NCBI GenBank assembly: GCA_005223375.1
Contig: RXOD01004028.1
Coordinates: forward strand, 1 to 31,267
Length of the DNA: 31,267 bases
Origin: Amoebophrya sp. AT5.2
Taxonomy: Eukaryota > Sar > Dinophyceae > Syndiniales > Amoebophryaceae
Direction of reading: 5' to 3'
Shown: piece by piece, positions 8,591 through 19,152 of the stretch
How positions within the stretch are numbered: position 1 is the first letter of the stretch
Layout of the letters: every line of letters begins with the position of its first letter
The notes under the pieces: model-generated
Databases searched by the model: none
What the model was told of the DNA's origin: nothing
Seen by the model: only the letters and a program-made list of their open reading frames with translations
Made by a program: the position numbers and the translations under genes

Positions 8591-9741
8591 GAACAGCTCA
8601 CCAACAGGATAACGGCCTTCCTAAACAAAATCTACCTGCTCATGCTGAATCCTCCTAGAACACTACTAGACGACGACCGCGATCTGTAAATCCATTTTTT
8701 ATTTTTGCCCTTATTGTTGCCCTTCTTCACATCGATCTCAGCTTTACTGCTTCTCTACTCCCCCACATGAATCGGTAGGAAGTAGCCGTAGAGGGGTTGC
8801 ATTAATTTAAGGGCTAGGCAAGAAGTCCTAAATTGCTAAAATTCTAGCGGCGGGTCCCCCGAAATCGGCCACCATACCGTAAGGGCCGCCGCACCTGACC
8901 GAGGGGAAAATCAAAAAAAAAAAAACAAGGACACAAAAAACACTTTCTAAAAAAAAAAAATAGCAAACGCAACAAAATAACAGTTCCCAGCCGCACTGGA
9001 TTCAAAATAAAATTTGCACGACAAAAAAACTCCAAAAACAACTCCCGCAGTCGCTGTACTAGTGACTCCATTACTGAGCATTTCGATTTCATCTGTGTTT
9101 TGCCTAGCCCCAGCGCTATGATCGCGATCTTTTCCAACGAACTTGCTTAGCAATCTCCAATACAATCACACTCCACGCGCTCTTTTTATGTACATATCAA
9201 GTAGAACCCGGTCGCCCCTCTCAGTGACTGCGCCCTTAGCTTAAATCGGTAGGAGGTAGCCCGCCGTAAAGCGAGGGCATAAGCTCTACTTTTAAGATGG
9301 GCACTCTACGTACTGTCTACTGCTGCTAATATGTACCCCAACTTACGGTGACCTTCGCCTATGAGTTTGCTGCACTTACTTCGCCGGTCAGCTTGCGACT
9401 CCAGGCTTCAAACAACATAGATTGATAGTAAGCACTGGCATTCCCACCTCTAATTTCCAAATTTATCAACAAATTTCAATTTGTCGTGCACGATACCACA
9501 TAAACTATTGACAACGAAGAAAAAAGCACGCAGGTCTTTGCCCATACCAACTGCGCCACCGCCGACCACAACGTGCGGGCCATTTGCGGCATTTTCCGAG
9601 TCACCGCACTGGTCGTTCGCATTGCGGATAGCTCTCTCCTAGAGTGCCTCTGCCTCCGTGTTCCGGTACTATGCGGCGAGGGTACCCACGTATTTCGATG
9701 AGGAGGCGGTACTGGGGGGGACTGTCCAGAGGATGAGGAGG
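8591..9741. other. Intergenic region with A-rich tract
   Basis: No convincing gene. An A-rich tract lies at about 8905-9010, with several runs of 7-13 A, possibly the tail of a retroposed sequence. A short motif recurs at about 8769 and 9245 (TCGGTAGGARGTAGCC). Two - strand open frames here (8947-9165 and 9476-9802) look slightly protein-like but lack ATG starts and are not called. Confidence 0.5.
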
Positions 9742-10190
9742 TTGTACTGGCGACCGGTGTAACCTCGGTCAGCTGCGATTTGTTTGCGGCGGGGGCTCTC
9801 ACGAGGAGACGAGGGCACGCGCGAAAAGCGAGTGTTTGGTGATGCGATCTTTTCTAGTGTTTGATGATGCGACCCCATATGGTTCAAGCCGTCGAAACTC
9901 AGGGCGGCAACTCACAACGCATTACGTGACTACGTTATAATGAAGCGAATCCGAGAAGATTGTACTTGCAGCGGTGTGCAACCTCAGTGTCAGTTAGCTT
10001 CGTTTCGATTGCAATGGGAGCCCTCACGAGGAGACGAGGGCACGCGCGAAAAGCGAGTGTTTGACGTTGTGGCGCCCTGCAATCTTTTTCAGTGTTTGAC
10101 GTTGTGACCCCATATGGGTCAACCGTCGAAACTCAGGGCGGCAACTCACATTGCATTACAATCACACTGAAAGTGAGACTGAGCAACTAC
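9742..10190. repeat. Two-unit tandem repeat (about 218-225 bp) with conserved hairpins
   Basis: Unit 1 begins at about 9742 and unit 2 at about 9960 (both TTGTACT). The most conserved core (CTCACGAGGAGACGAGGGC, then ACGCGCGAAAAGCGAGTG) is at about 9797 and 10022. It can form a 6-bp stem: GCTCTC/GAGGGC in unit 1 and GCCCTC/GAGGGC in unit 2, the difference being a G-U to G-C change that keeps pairing. A second small hairpin (CGC-GAAAA-GCG) follows. Each unit then has a duplicated GTGTTTG-type block and ends with CCCATATGG and a 19-bp shared CGAAACTCAGGGCGGCAAC. Confidence 0.8.
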
Positions 10191-10825
10191 GTCGACGAGA
10201 CTCGAGAGCGTCAAAGTATCTATAAGGTACAAGAACGCGGTCGCGGCATTTATCTGTTCAGTTCAGTCACTGTCAGTCTCAGTGAACGACGCACTAAGTA
10301 AAAGAATAGATCGCAGACGCAGTTCGTAGCCACCGTTCGATTGTCAGCCTCCAGCACGCTTGTTAGACTGCTGACGCATGTTGTTCTTTGTTCGCGTTCC
10401 CGTGTGTTCCCCTACGCGTCCTCGTGAAACGAAAGGGTCTGCACGGAGGTCCTGCTTTGAAACCATGACGTTTTAATATGCCGCACTACTTGTACTTTAT
10501 TTATTACGCCGCAATTTACAGCTACAGCAAGCGCGAAAACCGATTCACGTCGATGTGCCAGGATGAAGTCAGAACTCCCAATTTTCTGTCACTGGGTGCA
10601 TGTTGAGTTGAAGACTGCGTATACCTCCTAGGACCTCTGGAGCTTAGTGCGCAAACCAGCGTGTAAGTAATATATCGACGCACGTCCACGAAACTGAAAT
10701 ACGATGACAACATAGCCGACGGGACGTTTCTCGTTTAAAGCACCTGGTTGGGTAACGACATTTCATCTATTTGTATTTGACCACGTAGACGCGGCAGAAG
10801 AGCTGGCGAGCAAAGCAACGGAAAG
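10191..10825. other. Intergenic region / 5' UTR of next gene
   Basis: No gene-like frame. It probably contains the promoter and leader of the gene starting at 10826; no specific signal is recognised. Confidence 0.5.
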
Positions 10826-11529
10826 ATGTCCTCCTCCTCGACTCAGGCGTACATGCAGGTAACGGTTCCGAAGAACTCAAAGCCTGGTGCAACTTTTAAC
10901 GTGAAGACTCCGGATAAGCAATGGATGCAGGTGCTTTGCATTTTGTGATGATCGAGTTTTAGTGCTGACAAGGAAAACCGTTGAGCTTGTTGCCTACGTT
11001 ACGACCACCATTGCCTACGACCAGCAATAAATTTCTTCTTCTTCGTTCATGTAGTTGACGCATGATATGATCGCAGGTCACCGTCCCGCTTGGCGCGAAG
11101 CCGAAGCAGAAGTTGGTGATGGCTTATGAGCCGGTCTCTTGTTCATCGTCCTCGTCCTCAGCAGCAGCCGGGATTTCCTCCAGCGGAAGCGCCGGTAGCA
11201 AGCGCTCCGCGGTGTCAGGAGCGGGAGGGACTGGTGGGGCAGCTGGGTCTTCAGGGAACACCGCGGCCGACAAACGAAAGGCTTCGTCCGATGAGTTCCT
11301 GGAGGAGCAGAGGAGGGCCTACGAAGCCTTGCAGGACAGATACATGCAGAAGGAAAAGAGTAACGTCGTCGTCGAAGTCCCGCCGTCGGCGAAGGCAGGC
11401 GACCTGGTGCAGGTGCGGGTGAGAGGAGGGCAGCTACTTCAGTTCCCGGTGCCAGACGGGCTGGATTCCAGCCAGCGATTCGTGAGCATGGAGTACGACT
11501 TTCACGTAAAACCAATAGCCGCAGCGTGA
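10826..11529 (+). CDS. Small VTVP-module protein (two exons)
   Basis: Exons 10826-10930 and 11077-11529 are joined by a 146-bp GT-AG phase-0 intron, giving 185 residues. The start is the first ATG after a leader (GAAAGATG). The protein is built from short beta-rich modules: MQVTVPKNSKPGATFNV (about 10-26), VTVPLGAKPKQKLVM (36-50) and VVVEVPPSAKAGDLVQVRV (near the C-terminus, before a PVPDG repeat). The modules are separated by a Ser/Ala/Gly-rich linker and a short helix (EFLEEQRRAYEALQDRY). Modules of the type V-x-VP-x(4)-PG-x-x-F are widespread in algal and protist proteins, where I know of no established function. The intron falls exactly between module one and module two. No signal peptide or membrane helix is seen. 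Confidence 0.75.
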
Positions 11530-12487
11530 GCGTCTCTTTTCGCTACCGTTCCGTGTGCCTGCGTCTACAATTTTGTTTGCACGACCCAAAACTCATTCGA
11601 ACAGCTCCTGCTTTATGCTGCCGTCCCCGTTGGTCTATATCGATCTCGATGGAAGAGGAAGTGGAGCCGAAGCCTAGTCAGTGATTGGCGAGGAAGTAGT
11701 TGTTCGAGCACTGTTGTTTGACCACTGCCACTCATTGTTTGTCGATCAATGCTCGTCGTTGTGTAGCTGTAGACAGTGCAAGCATCCTCGCTGCTCCCGC
11801 GCACGGGAAGACACTTTTGGTACCAGAGACAGAATCGCTGTTGCGTCTTCCTGGTTTTCAGGCAACACAATGTTGGTCAGGCGGTTCCGCTTCCCGGATT
11901 TGAGTGCGTGTTACGACTTGGTGTTCCTGCCTTCGTGTTCTGCTTCTCTTCTCGGCGTGTTGCTGGACCTCGCTGCGCCGTGTGCTTTGCAATTCTTTGT
12001 TTATGGAAGTGCTCGCTGGTTGTATCATCTGCCCTTGAATGATGCCCATGACCTGCAAGGAAATCGGTATGGAACTCCGAGGAAACAAATCTGTGGAAAT
12101 ACCTTGATGGCAGGCCCGGACTCATCGCGTAGGTATTTGAGGCGCCTACAGCTACAGTGACGATCGGTGAAATGCACCATCAGTATATGTTTCTTCGGTG
12201 TTCATCAGTTACCTCGCTTTTTGTGCGTTCTATCACTCTGTCCTCCTCCTCTCAGTGCGGTGCTATGCGTCGAGGACTTTTATTTCTACATTTGCGCTTG
12301 CGTTGCTGCCCATGCCTCTGCTTTCGTTGGTTCGTCGTTGCGAAAGCGAATCATTTATCCCTTCGTCCCCATAACGATAAACCCCAGCGGCCACCATGCA
12401 AAGTACAAGGAACAGGAAGTACAAGGAACAGGAAGTACAAAAAGCTTTCCGAAGTTTGATATTCGACGTCGTAGAAGCCAGGGAAAA
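11530..12487. other. Intergenic region and leader of calpain-like gene, with overlapping upstream ORF
   Basis: The region contains no recognised gene; a 160-codon open frame at 11681-12160 has no family resemblance. A well-placed ATG (GCGGCCACCATG, ATG at 12396) opens a 39-codon frame that ends at 12515, overlapping the main start at 12488 in another frame. It runs through a tandem 16-mer (AAGTACAAGGAACAGG, two and a half copies at about 12400-12440). Confidence 0.5.
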
Positions 12488-15400
12488 ATGCAGAAGTCTC
12501 CACCGGTGGCCGTAGCCTCAGCCAGCATGGTAGACAATCTGCCTGACGTCCTCGTTGACGTTTCCCCGAGCCCCATCAACCTCCAACCGCAGATCGCAGG
12601 CCGATACAAGCATTTGAGGCAGACCCTGCATGACAAGGACGCGTTCTACTGTCCGCACAATGGTTTTTACATCTACCCAGTGTTGCAACCCACGGACGAA
12701 GACGAAGGTCCGCATGTGGGAAACAACTTGGTGTTGTTGCAATCGCAGTCGGACCCGCAACCGACCGGTGAGTGTTACGTTTTTGGGAGAAGATTGGGAG
12801 GCAGGTCATACGTTGCGAAGATAATGGGCGCGGATGTGCTGCGAGGATCAATTGTCGTCTGGGACGAAAAGGAAAAAGAGTTCTGCCAGCGCGACGACGT
12901 GGACATGTGGGTCGACGGTACTAAAGAAATCTGGATGCGTGTTCTTGTTGTAGCAGTACTAGCCGTACCCGAACCGACTTAGTGTTAGTTGTAGCTGGTG
13001 GAGCTAGATCGATCTCGATGGAAATTTGCGTCAAACATGATGTTCATCATGTTCATCATTTGGAGAAAAACGTGTCCAGGTGACCGCGTCCACGAGCCAG
13101 GTGAGGCGCAGTATGCTCCGCAGCAGCTCCATTTCAAGTCCCCCTGCGTTGACGTTTCTGGGGGCTACGAAATCGTCCCGAAAACCTGCTGCGAGCGGCC
13201 CATTTACTACTCTGAAGAGACGGGGCTGAATCTCATTTACACGGGAGGCAGGTGGGTCGCAACGGCGAGCCAAACCGTGAAGGATGGCTTCACGTTCAAG
13301 GCCGAATCACTGAAAACGGACAGAATCTTCCCGACGGAGTGCGTCTGGACGGAAGGAAACGTGGTGGAGGAGGTAAGTGCAAGCTGCTTTCTTGAAAATT
13401 AAAATAAATGGAATTGGTTTTGTTTCTCTCACTAGAAGTTTTAGGTACTTAGTCTAGAACAAGAACAACTGCTTCTGCTAGTGATAGCAGTTTGCAAATG
13501 CAATCGCATTCATCGCAGCTTGCGGCGCATTCGTACTCGTACTGCACTAGCTCTAGCAGTGAGAGCTTGTTCCGCCAGCACACTCACTCTATCACTGCAG
13601 GTGCTCCCGGACGACATGGACGTTTGGTCGGCGGTTCCGTACCCCTCGAAACAAGCCGTGTCCGCCCCCGCACCAAGCGCAGCTGACGCAGGCGCCGGAG
13701 TTGACGCTTCGGTAGGCGCAAACGCGGAAGACAGCGCAGACACAGCGCCGAAAGACGAGGACGCAGCCGCAGGAGGCGGCGATGAGGCGACTGCCGATGA
13801 CCCCGCGGAAGCACAGAAGGAACCAGCCGGCGAGGCCGCGGCCGATGCAAAAGCGGCGGCACAACCCGAGCCCACGACCTCCGAAACAGGACCGGGAGCG
13901 GAACAAGAACCGCAGGTACAAGAAGTACAGCCGCAAGCAGAAGGAGCAGCAGAGTCCCCCGCGGCGCTGCTCGCAGACTCACCGCCTACTTCTGTGGCGT
14001 CACCTCCGACTGCGGTCGTGACATCCTTTGTCGACAGCGCCTTTCCCCCGACCGCCACCAGTGTCTCTGCATCTCCCGCGGACGTACCTCCGGAGCTCGT
14101 GTGGTACCGTGGTCACGAGCTGTCCTACTCGACCCGGCCGCAGCTGTTCGAACGGTCCGAACCAAGCGACCTCCTCAACGGTTGCGTCAGCCGCGATGCG
14201 GGGGCGCTGGCGGCGTTGGCTCTGGTTGCCGAGTTTCCCGGGTATGTGGAAGCCGCTCTGATGGCGCAGAACAAGAACAAAAATTTATCGCCGGACGGAA
14301 AATATTTCGTCGAGCTGTACGACGTCGGCGAGGGTGCTTGGATCTCAGTCGAAGTGGACGACTGGATACCATGCCTGGGGCCAAAAAACTGGTACGAGAG
14401 GCGGCCGAAGCCGCTGTGCGGGCAGCCGCGCGGCAACGAGCTGTACGCACTTTTGGTCGAGAAAGCGTTTGCGAAGTTCTGCGGAAGCTACGCAAACCTG
14501 TGCGGAGCGGCGGTACCGTCGCTGCTGACGGCGCTGACAGGCAACGAAACGCAAGAGATATGGGACATCGGGAAGGGAGTTACGAAGAACGTACTTCCCT
14601 TGTTTCTTGCTCCGATTCTTTGATCCTCTGAAAGCAAGGCGGGTGATGTTTTGAATTTATGATTTTGGGAACGAGGTTGTTCGACCTTGCTTCCTCATGT
14701 TCACGATCGAACACGAACTCATGTTCACGCCAGGTTGCCTCTATTGAAATGCGGCGGAAAAATCCAAGGGACCTCCAGAGGCTGTTCACGCAGAAAACGG
14801 AGGAGGTGCAGTACGACGATTTCTTTCAGTACCTGCGCGCAGCCGACAAAAATAACTTTGTCGTGGCGTGCGCCATTGCACCAAGACGCGGGAAGGAGGT
14901 CGAAAAGCGAAGACTCGACGGCCTCGTGGAAGGATTCGCTTATTCGCTGCTCGAGGTAGATTTTGGTTTTCGTTTTCTCGACAAGCTGCACTCAACGCAA
15001 TACACCTCATTCGCAGCTACTATATCTTGACTCATCTTCATCAGCATTAGCATTACCAGCATGAGCCCGGTTGTTAGGACAGCTACGACGTTGGAGTGAG
15101 TGTGTTTCAGCTCCATACAATCAATACCCCTTCCCAACTACGGGCTTCCACGACCTCCACAGGCCCGCATCATTCCCGGCGTGGGTTCGCTGGCTGGTGA
15201 GAAGCATCGCCTGCTCAAGCTCCGCAACGTCCATGGAGCGGCTTCGCTCTGGAACGGCAAGTTCGCAGCTTCGGACGAATCAAGTTGGAAATCGGTGCAG
15301 CATCCTCACATGCACCAAAAGCGGGACGAGGAGACGAGTACTTTCTGGATCGAGTACCTGGACTTTCTCTCGATTTTCACCACCGTGTACGTGTCCCCAC

Positions 15401-15627
15401 AGGACATGGGCGTCGCACGCGCGTCGCACAACCGAACCAGCTCCCTCGGCAGCGAACAGTTCGAAATGATCCTGGGAAGCATCTCCAAGTCCGCAACGCA
15501 GGAATTCGCACGCGTCGCGGGTGGAACCGCTAACGCAACTGGCATGGGGGAGCACACGCTACCGACGCTGCTGGTAGAGCCCGAGGAAGCAGCGGTCGGA
15601 GAACAGGAGGCGCGCGCGAAAGCATAA
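12488..15627 (+). CDS. Calpain-like protein (peptidase C2 fold), predicted inactive
   Basis: Exons 12488-12938, 13080-13372, 13601-14590, 14734-14955, 15078-15095 and 15163-15627 are all joined by GT-AG in frame and give 812 residues. Residues about 1-250 hold an unrecognised Trp/Tyr/Gly-rich module region (GRYKHLRQ.., GGYEIVPKTCCERPIYY). About 265-390 is an Ala/Glu/Pro-rich linker. About 400-740 is the calpain protease domain: DAGALAALALVAEFP, KYFVELYDVGEGAWISVEVDD, LLVEKAFAKFCGSY, LTGNETQEIW, GLVEGFAYSLLE, LLKLRNVHG, FWIEYLDFLSIF. The catalytic Cys position reads Ala448, the catalytic His reads Phe646, and the Asn is kept (Asn680). The fold assignment is strong. Loss of proteolysis is inferred, so a scaffold or regulatory role is likelier. 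The start is the only in-frame ATG upstream of the conserved sequence. Confidence 0.85.
15078..15095 (+). other. 18-nt microexon of the calpain-like gene
   Basis: The bases GACAGCTACGACGTTGGA lie between TTGTTAG and GTGAGTG and encode DSYDVG in phase 0. They sit between LLE (ends 14955) and ARIIPG (from 15163), exactly where active calpains have a variable loop between the His and Asn motifs. Skipping it also keeps the frame, so it may be optional. Confidence 0.55.
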
Positions 15628-16602
15628 ACTTAAACCGCGGAAGTAGAATTAAGTACTTAAGAAAGTACTACATCTTTGACGTAAGTTCAAGTAGTACTCC
15701 GCTGAAAATCGAAAACAATTCACACTTGGAGGTAAAAAAAGTTAAAAGTAGTGAGTCTCATCTCATTTGACATATAATATAAAGTTGAAAACACGAGTAC
15801 CGGCGACAATGAGACTGTTGACACGTAAAAAGTGAGCCGACCACGGGAGTCGTAGTATTGCCACTGGGACCCTCAGCGCAGTGAAAAGTCTGATATGAAG
15901 CACTACCTCGACCTCCACAATTGAAGACTTGTACTAGCTACGTATTCGTAACATACTTTTGGTGACCACCACGACAACATGCATCAACTAACTCTAACAT
16001 TGACTTCATACATAATTGCCAATGAATGGTGCAAAATAGTGGTTTGAGAAGTCAAGTGCCACTATCGGAGCCAACAGCTGCGTATGACCTGCCTGAGTGG
16101 CGCGCCGCTGCCTCTTACAACTTCGTGTTTACTTAAATGTAAAAATAATTGTCGCCATTTGTTTCATGATGCTGGGGGTTCTTCTTCTTCTTCCCTATCC
16201 TGAACCTGCTGTATGATAGTTTCCCTTTGTTTCGGCGTTTTCGCAGAAGAAGATGTCTCGACCGGCAGCACTCTGGATCTGCGAATGTTGATCACGACCT
16301 CCTTGATGATCCCCCCAAAGAATGCTAGCTCCACGACAACTACTTCACGTACACCACCTACACGTCACTTCATATCAGTCGTGCCGTGAACGAGACACAG
16401 GACGAGCAACATCAAAACGCAACTACGCGACTGCATTCTGCTGCCCTGACAGGACCCCATTGGCTAGTATTTTGATCGATGTTTTGATGATATTTATTTG
16501 GCGATTCTTTTCTGGCGAGTTGAGTTCTTTGACTTGAAGTGGAGGATCCGAGACTTCTAACGCGACTTCTACTACTCAGGAGATATAAATTAAAACTCCG
16601 AA
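15628..16602. other. Intergenic region, no gene seen
   Basis: This AT-richer 975-bp stretch holds short local inverted repeats (for example AGTACTTAAGAAAGTACT at about 15651) and pyrimidine-rich tracts. An AG after CTACTACTC at about 16579, just before the next ATG, could be a leader acceptor site. No gene is recognised. Confidence 0.55.
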
Positions 16603-19152
16603 ATGGCTTCAACTTCTGATGTAGCTTCGCCCGTAGTTGTTGCTCCAGCAGCCGCGGCCGAAGATGGGGCGGAGCCGGAGGGAAGCTCGTTGCCTCGCAT
16701 TTTGCGGATGGGGATGCAGGTTGTCATCATCCAATGCGCGTTTTCTTGGGTCATGAACCGAGGAGGAAATCGCTCAAAAAAGGAGATCGGGGATGCGGAG
16801 TCGGCTGCACTTGCCGAGAATGCAAGCAATGGCGACATCAGTCAGAGCGCAGAGAAACCGGCGAGAAGGCTCATCCGACAGTACCAGAACGTTCTCTACC
16901 CTGATGAGGACTACGATTTCTGGGTGCATCTGATCAAACGAGACGACTGGAACACGGCGCGTTTTGGGTCAGACGAAGCGGTTGCGCATGCGCAGGTAGA
17001 AGTGCCGGCAATCCTCGCAGCACCCGCTGCAGCATTCGGGAACGAAACCGAAGACGCAGAAGTAGCCGCTATGGAAATAAATGCCGACGGGACGGCGGGT
17101 GCTGCATCTTCAGCAACTTCGGACACGGACCAGACCACAGCACAAGCGGAGAACAAGAAGGCAGTCGCACTTCCAACTGTTGCGAAGACACCCTTGCTTT
17201 TGTGGCACGAACGCAACATGCCCTACAGCAGTGAGGCGCCTACACTGGAGAAGAATGTGACGCTACCGCTGCTAGCAGATCCGGACAAGTTTCAGGTCGT
17301 GTATACGATGCGCGCAGCGCGCAACCGCGACGTATGGACCAGCTACGACATCATTCAGGGCAAGACCAATCTCACCCGAATGATGAAGCCGAAGGTTTGG
17401 CACACGGAGAAAAATTTGATGGACGGCGGCGGCGCCGAGCAGAAGGACGACAACTCCGGGCAGCCATCAAGCCCGGCTGCTGAGACAGCAGCAGCGACGA
17501 CAGTCAAGAACAAAAGCAAAACTACAGCAACTACTACAGCCATCTCGGGGGCCGGCTCTGCGTCGTCGCTCATCCCTGCAGCTCTGCAGCAGCGAGAGGA
17601 CGAACTCCACTGGGCTTCGAAGGTCGACCTCCGTTTCGTTCCCGACGACATGGTGCACAACGACCAAACTCTGTCCCGCGATATCCCGAACAACCCCCTG
17701 GCTGCCGTCACGCGCTTTCCCGAAGCGCATCTCTACCAGCCGCTCACCTCTGTAACGGACTTCTGGGCGGTCGAAAACGACTTTGTCCATCTGAACGGGA
17801 CGCAGCAGAACCTCACGCTGCATCTCTCCCACTACCCAACGTCCTACCATGCCTTGTCGATACAGAAATCGCTCACGGACACGCTCTCGATGAAGGACGA
17901 CTTCGGGCTGATTGCGGATCCTATGCGGGAATCCTTCATGCTGAAGCGGATATTTCTGAACAACTCTCCAATCGTGCTGGTCCTGAGTATGCTCTTCATG
18001 ATGACGCACTCGATTTTCTCGTGGCTCGCGTTCAAAAATGACTTGAGCTTCTGGCGCAAGAACAAGTCGATGAAGGGCCTTTCCGCGCGCTCGATGGTGA
18101 TCGGCTGGGTGTCGCGGCTGGTGATTGCGTTGTATCTCTTGGACTCGAGGGAGACGAGCTACCTGATCCTGTTCGAGATCGGGCTGGACCTGTTTCTCAG
18201 CACGTGGAAGCTGACCAAGGCGATTGTTGTTGAAGTAGGGCCGGAACAAGAGGACAAAAAAGAAATCGCCCTTAAGGACGATCGGAGTGCCGACGAAAAC
18301 GAGGGGTCAGCGGCCATCGAGGACGAGGACACGAAAGAGGGAGCTTGCGAAGAAGAAGCGCCGGCAGAACCCTCAGACGAAGGCGTGAGGCGTCGCGGCG
18401 CCGCTGCATCAGCGGTGGAGACAGACACAGACGAGAAGCCCGCCAAGCACATCAGGCCTTCCGTCCCTAAATCCAAGAAGTCCTGGCTGTGCCGCAACGT
18501 GATTCGCTGCCGCTCGCGCCATGGGTACGAGGAGAACAACACCGCTGAGTACGACAGGATCGCGATTCAGTACATGTCCTACATCCTGTATCCCCTCATG
18601 GTCGTCTACACTGTGTACTCCTTGCTCTACAACACCCACCGGTCGTGGTACTCGTTTTTCCTCAAGACATGCGCCGGCTACATCTACATGTTTGGCTTCA
18701 TTATGATGACGCCGCAGTTGTACATCAACTACCGGCTACAGTCCGTGGAGCACATGCCGTGGCGCGCCATGACGTACAAGGCGCTGAACACCTTCGTGGA
18801 CGACGTGAGCGCCTTCCTCATGGACATGCCGTGGATGCACCGGCTGAGCTGCCTCCGCGACGACGTGATCTTCCTGGCCTACCTCTACCAGCGCTGGATC
18901 TACAGAGTAGACAAAACGAGGCCCACGGCGTTCTCGGAAGGGGAGGCAGCGGATCCTAAGGATGGTTCTCCTGTTGAGGAGGTCAAAAGTGGCGCTGTCA
19001 AAGAGCTGCGCAGCTGCGCGGAGAACGACGACGGCAAGGTGGCTGAGGCTGGGGTGGAAAGGGAAACTAGCGACAACACTGCAAACCCAAGAAACGCGAG
19101 CTGTGCTGACGAGAGTGGCATGGAATTGCCACCCGTCGCGGCAGGAGCGTGA
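16603..19152 (+). CDS. CLPTM1: CLPTM1 family multi-pass membrane protein
   Basis: One intronless frame encodes 849 residues; the ATG at 16603 is in good context (CCGAAATGG). There is a membrane segment near residues 31-50 (MGMQVVIIQCAFSWVM), a luminal domain, then several helices at about 450-540 and 655-710. Conserved family blocks are plain: LAFKNDLSFWRKNKSMKGLS, ARSMVIGW, LLYNTHRSWYSF, FGFIMMTPQLYINY, YKALNTFVDD, CLRDDVIFLAYLYQRWIYRVD. An acidic, low-complexity insert of about 100 residues (about 545-645) separates the two helical bundles, and the C-terminal tail is Glu/Ala-rich. Family members act in the ER/Golgi membrane, with links to receptor trafficking and lipid scrambling in animals; the role here is unknown. 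Confidence 0.95.
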   Translation: MASTSDVASPVVVAPAAAAEDGAEPEGSSLPRILRMGMQVVIIQCAFSWVMNRGGNRSKKEIGDAESAALAENASNGDISQSAEKPARRLIRQYQNVLYPDEDYDFWVHLIKRDDWNTARFGSDEAVAHAQVEVPAILAAPAAAFGNETEDAEVAAMEINADGTAGAASSATSDTDQTTAQAENKKAVALPTVAKTPLLLWHERNMPYSSEAPTLEKNVTLPLLADPDKFQVVYTMRAARNRDVWTSYDIIQGKTNLTRMMKPKVWHTEKNLMDGGGAEQKDDNSGQPSSPAAETAAATTVKNKSKTTATTTAISGAGSASSLIPAALQQREDELHWASKVDLRFVPDDMVHNDQTLSRDIPNNPLAAVTRFPEAHLYQPLTSVTDFWAVENDFVHLNGTQQNLTLHLSHYPTSYHALSIQKSLTDTLSMKDDFGLIADPMRESFMLKRIFLNNSPIVLVLSMLFMMTHSIFSWLAFKNDLSFWRKNKSMKGLSARSMVIGWVSRLVIALYLLDSRETSYLILFEIGLDLFLSTWKLTKAIVVEVGPEQEDKKEIALKDDRSADENEGSAAIEDEDTKEGACEEEAPAEPSDEGVRRRGAAASAVETDTDEKPAKHIRPSVPKSKKSWLCRNVIRCRSRHGYEENNTAEYDRIAIQYMSYILYPLMVVYTVYSLLYNTHRSWYSFFLKTCAGYIYMFGFIMMTPQLYINYRLQSVEHMPWRAMTYKALNTFVDDVSAFLMDMPWMHRLSCLRDDVIFLAYLYQRWIYRVDKTRPTAFSEGEAADPKDGSPVEEVKSGAVKELRSCAENDDGKVAEAGVERETSDNTANPRNASCADESGMELPPVAAGA

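Noticed and set aside
9886..9900. GGTTCAAGCC looks like a tRNA T-loop.
   Set aside because: The flanking bases do not form a T-stem and there is no acceptor stem or anticodon arm around it.
9880..9905. CCCATATGGTTCAAG resembles the end of the dinoflagellate spliced leader (GCCATTTTGGCTCAAG).
   Set aside because: Several mismatches, no GT donor after CAAG, and the second repeat unit changes the key bases; not a spliced-leader gene.
11681..12160. 160-codon open frame between the VTVP protein and the calpain-like gene.
   Set aside because: Cys- and Leu-rich without any family block, and its start is not supported; likely chance.
13510..14058. Long - strand open frames over the Ala/Pro-rich linker of the calpain-like gene.
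   Set aside because: They mirror low-complexity GC-rich coding sequence on the + strand; shadows.
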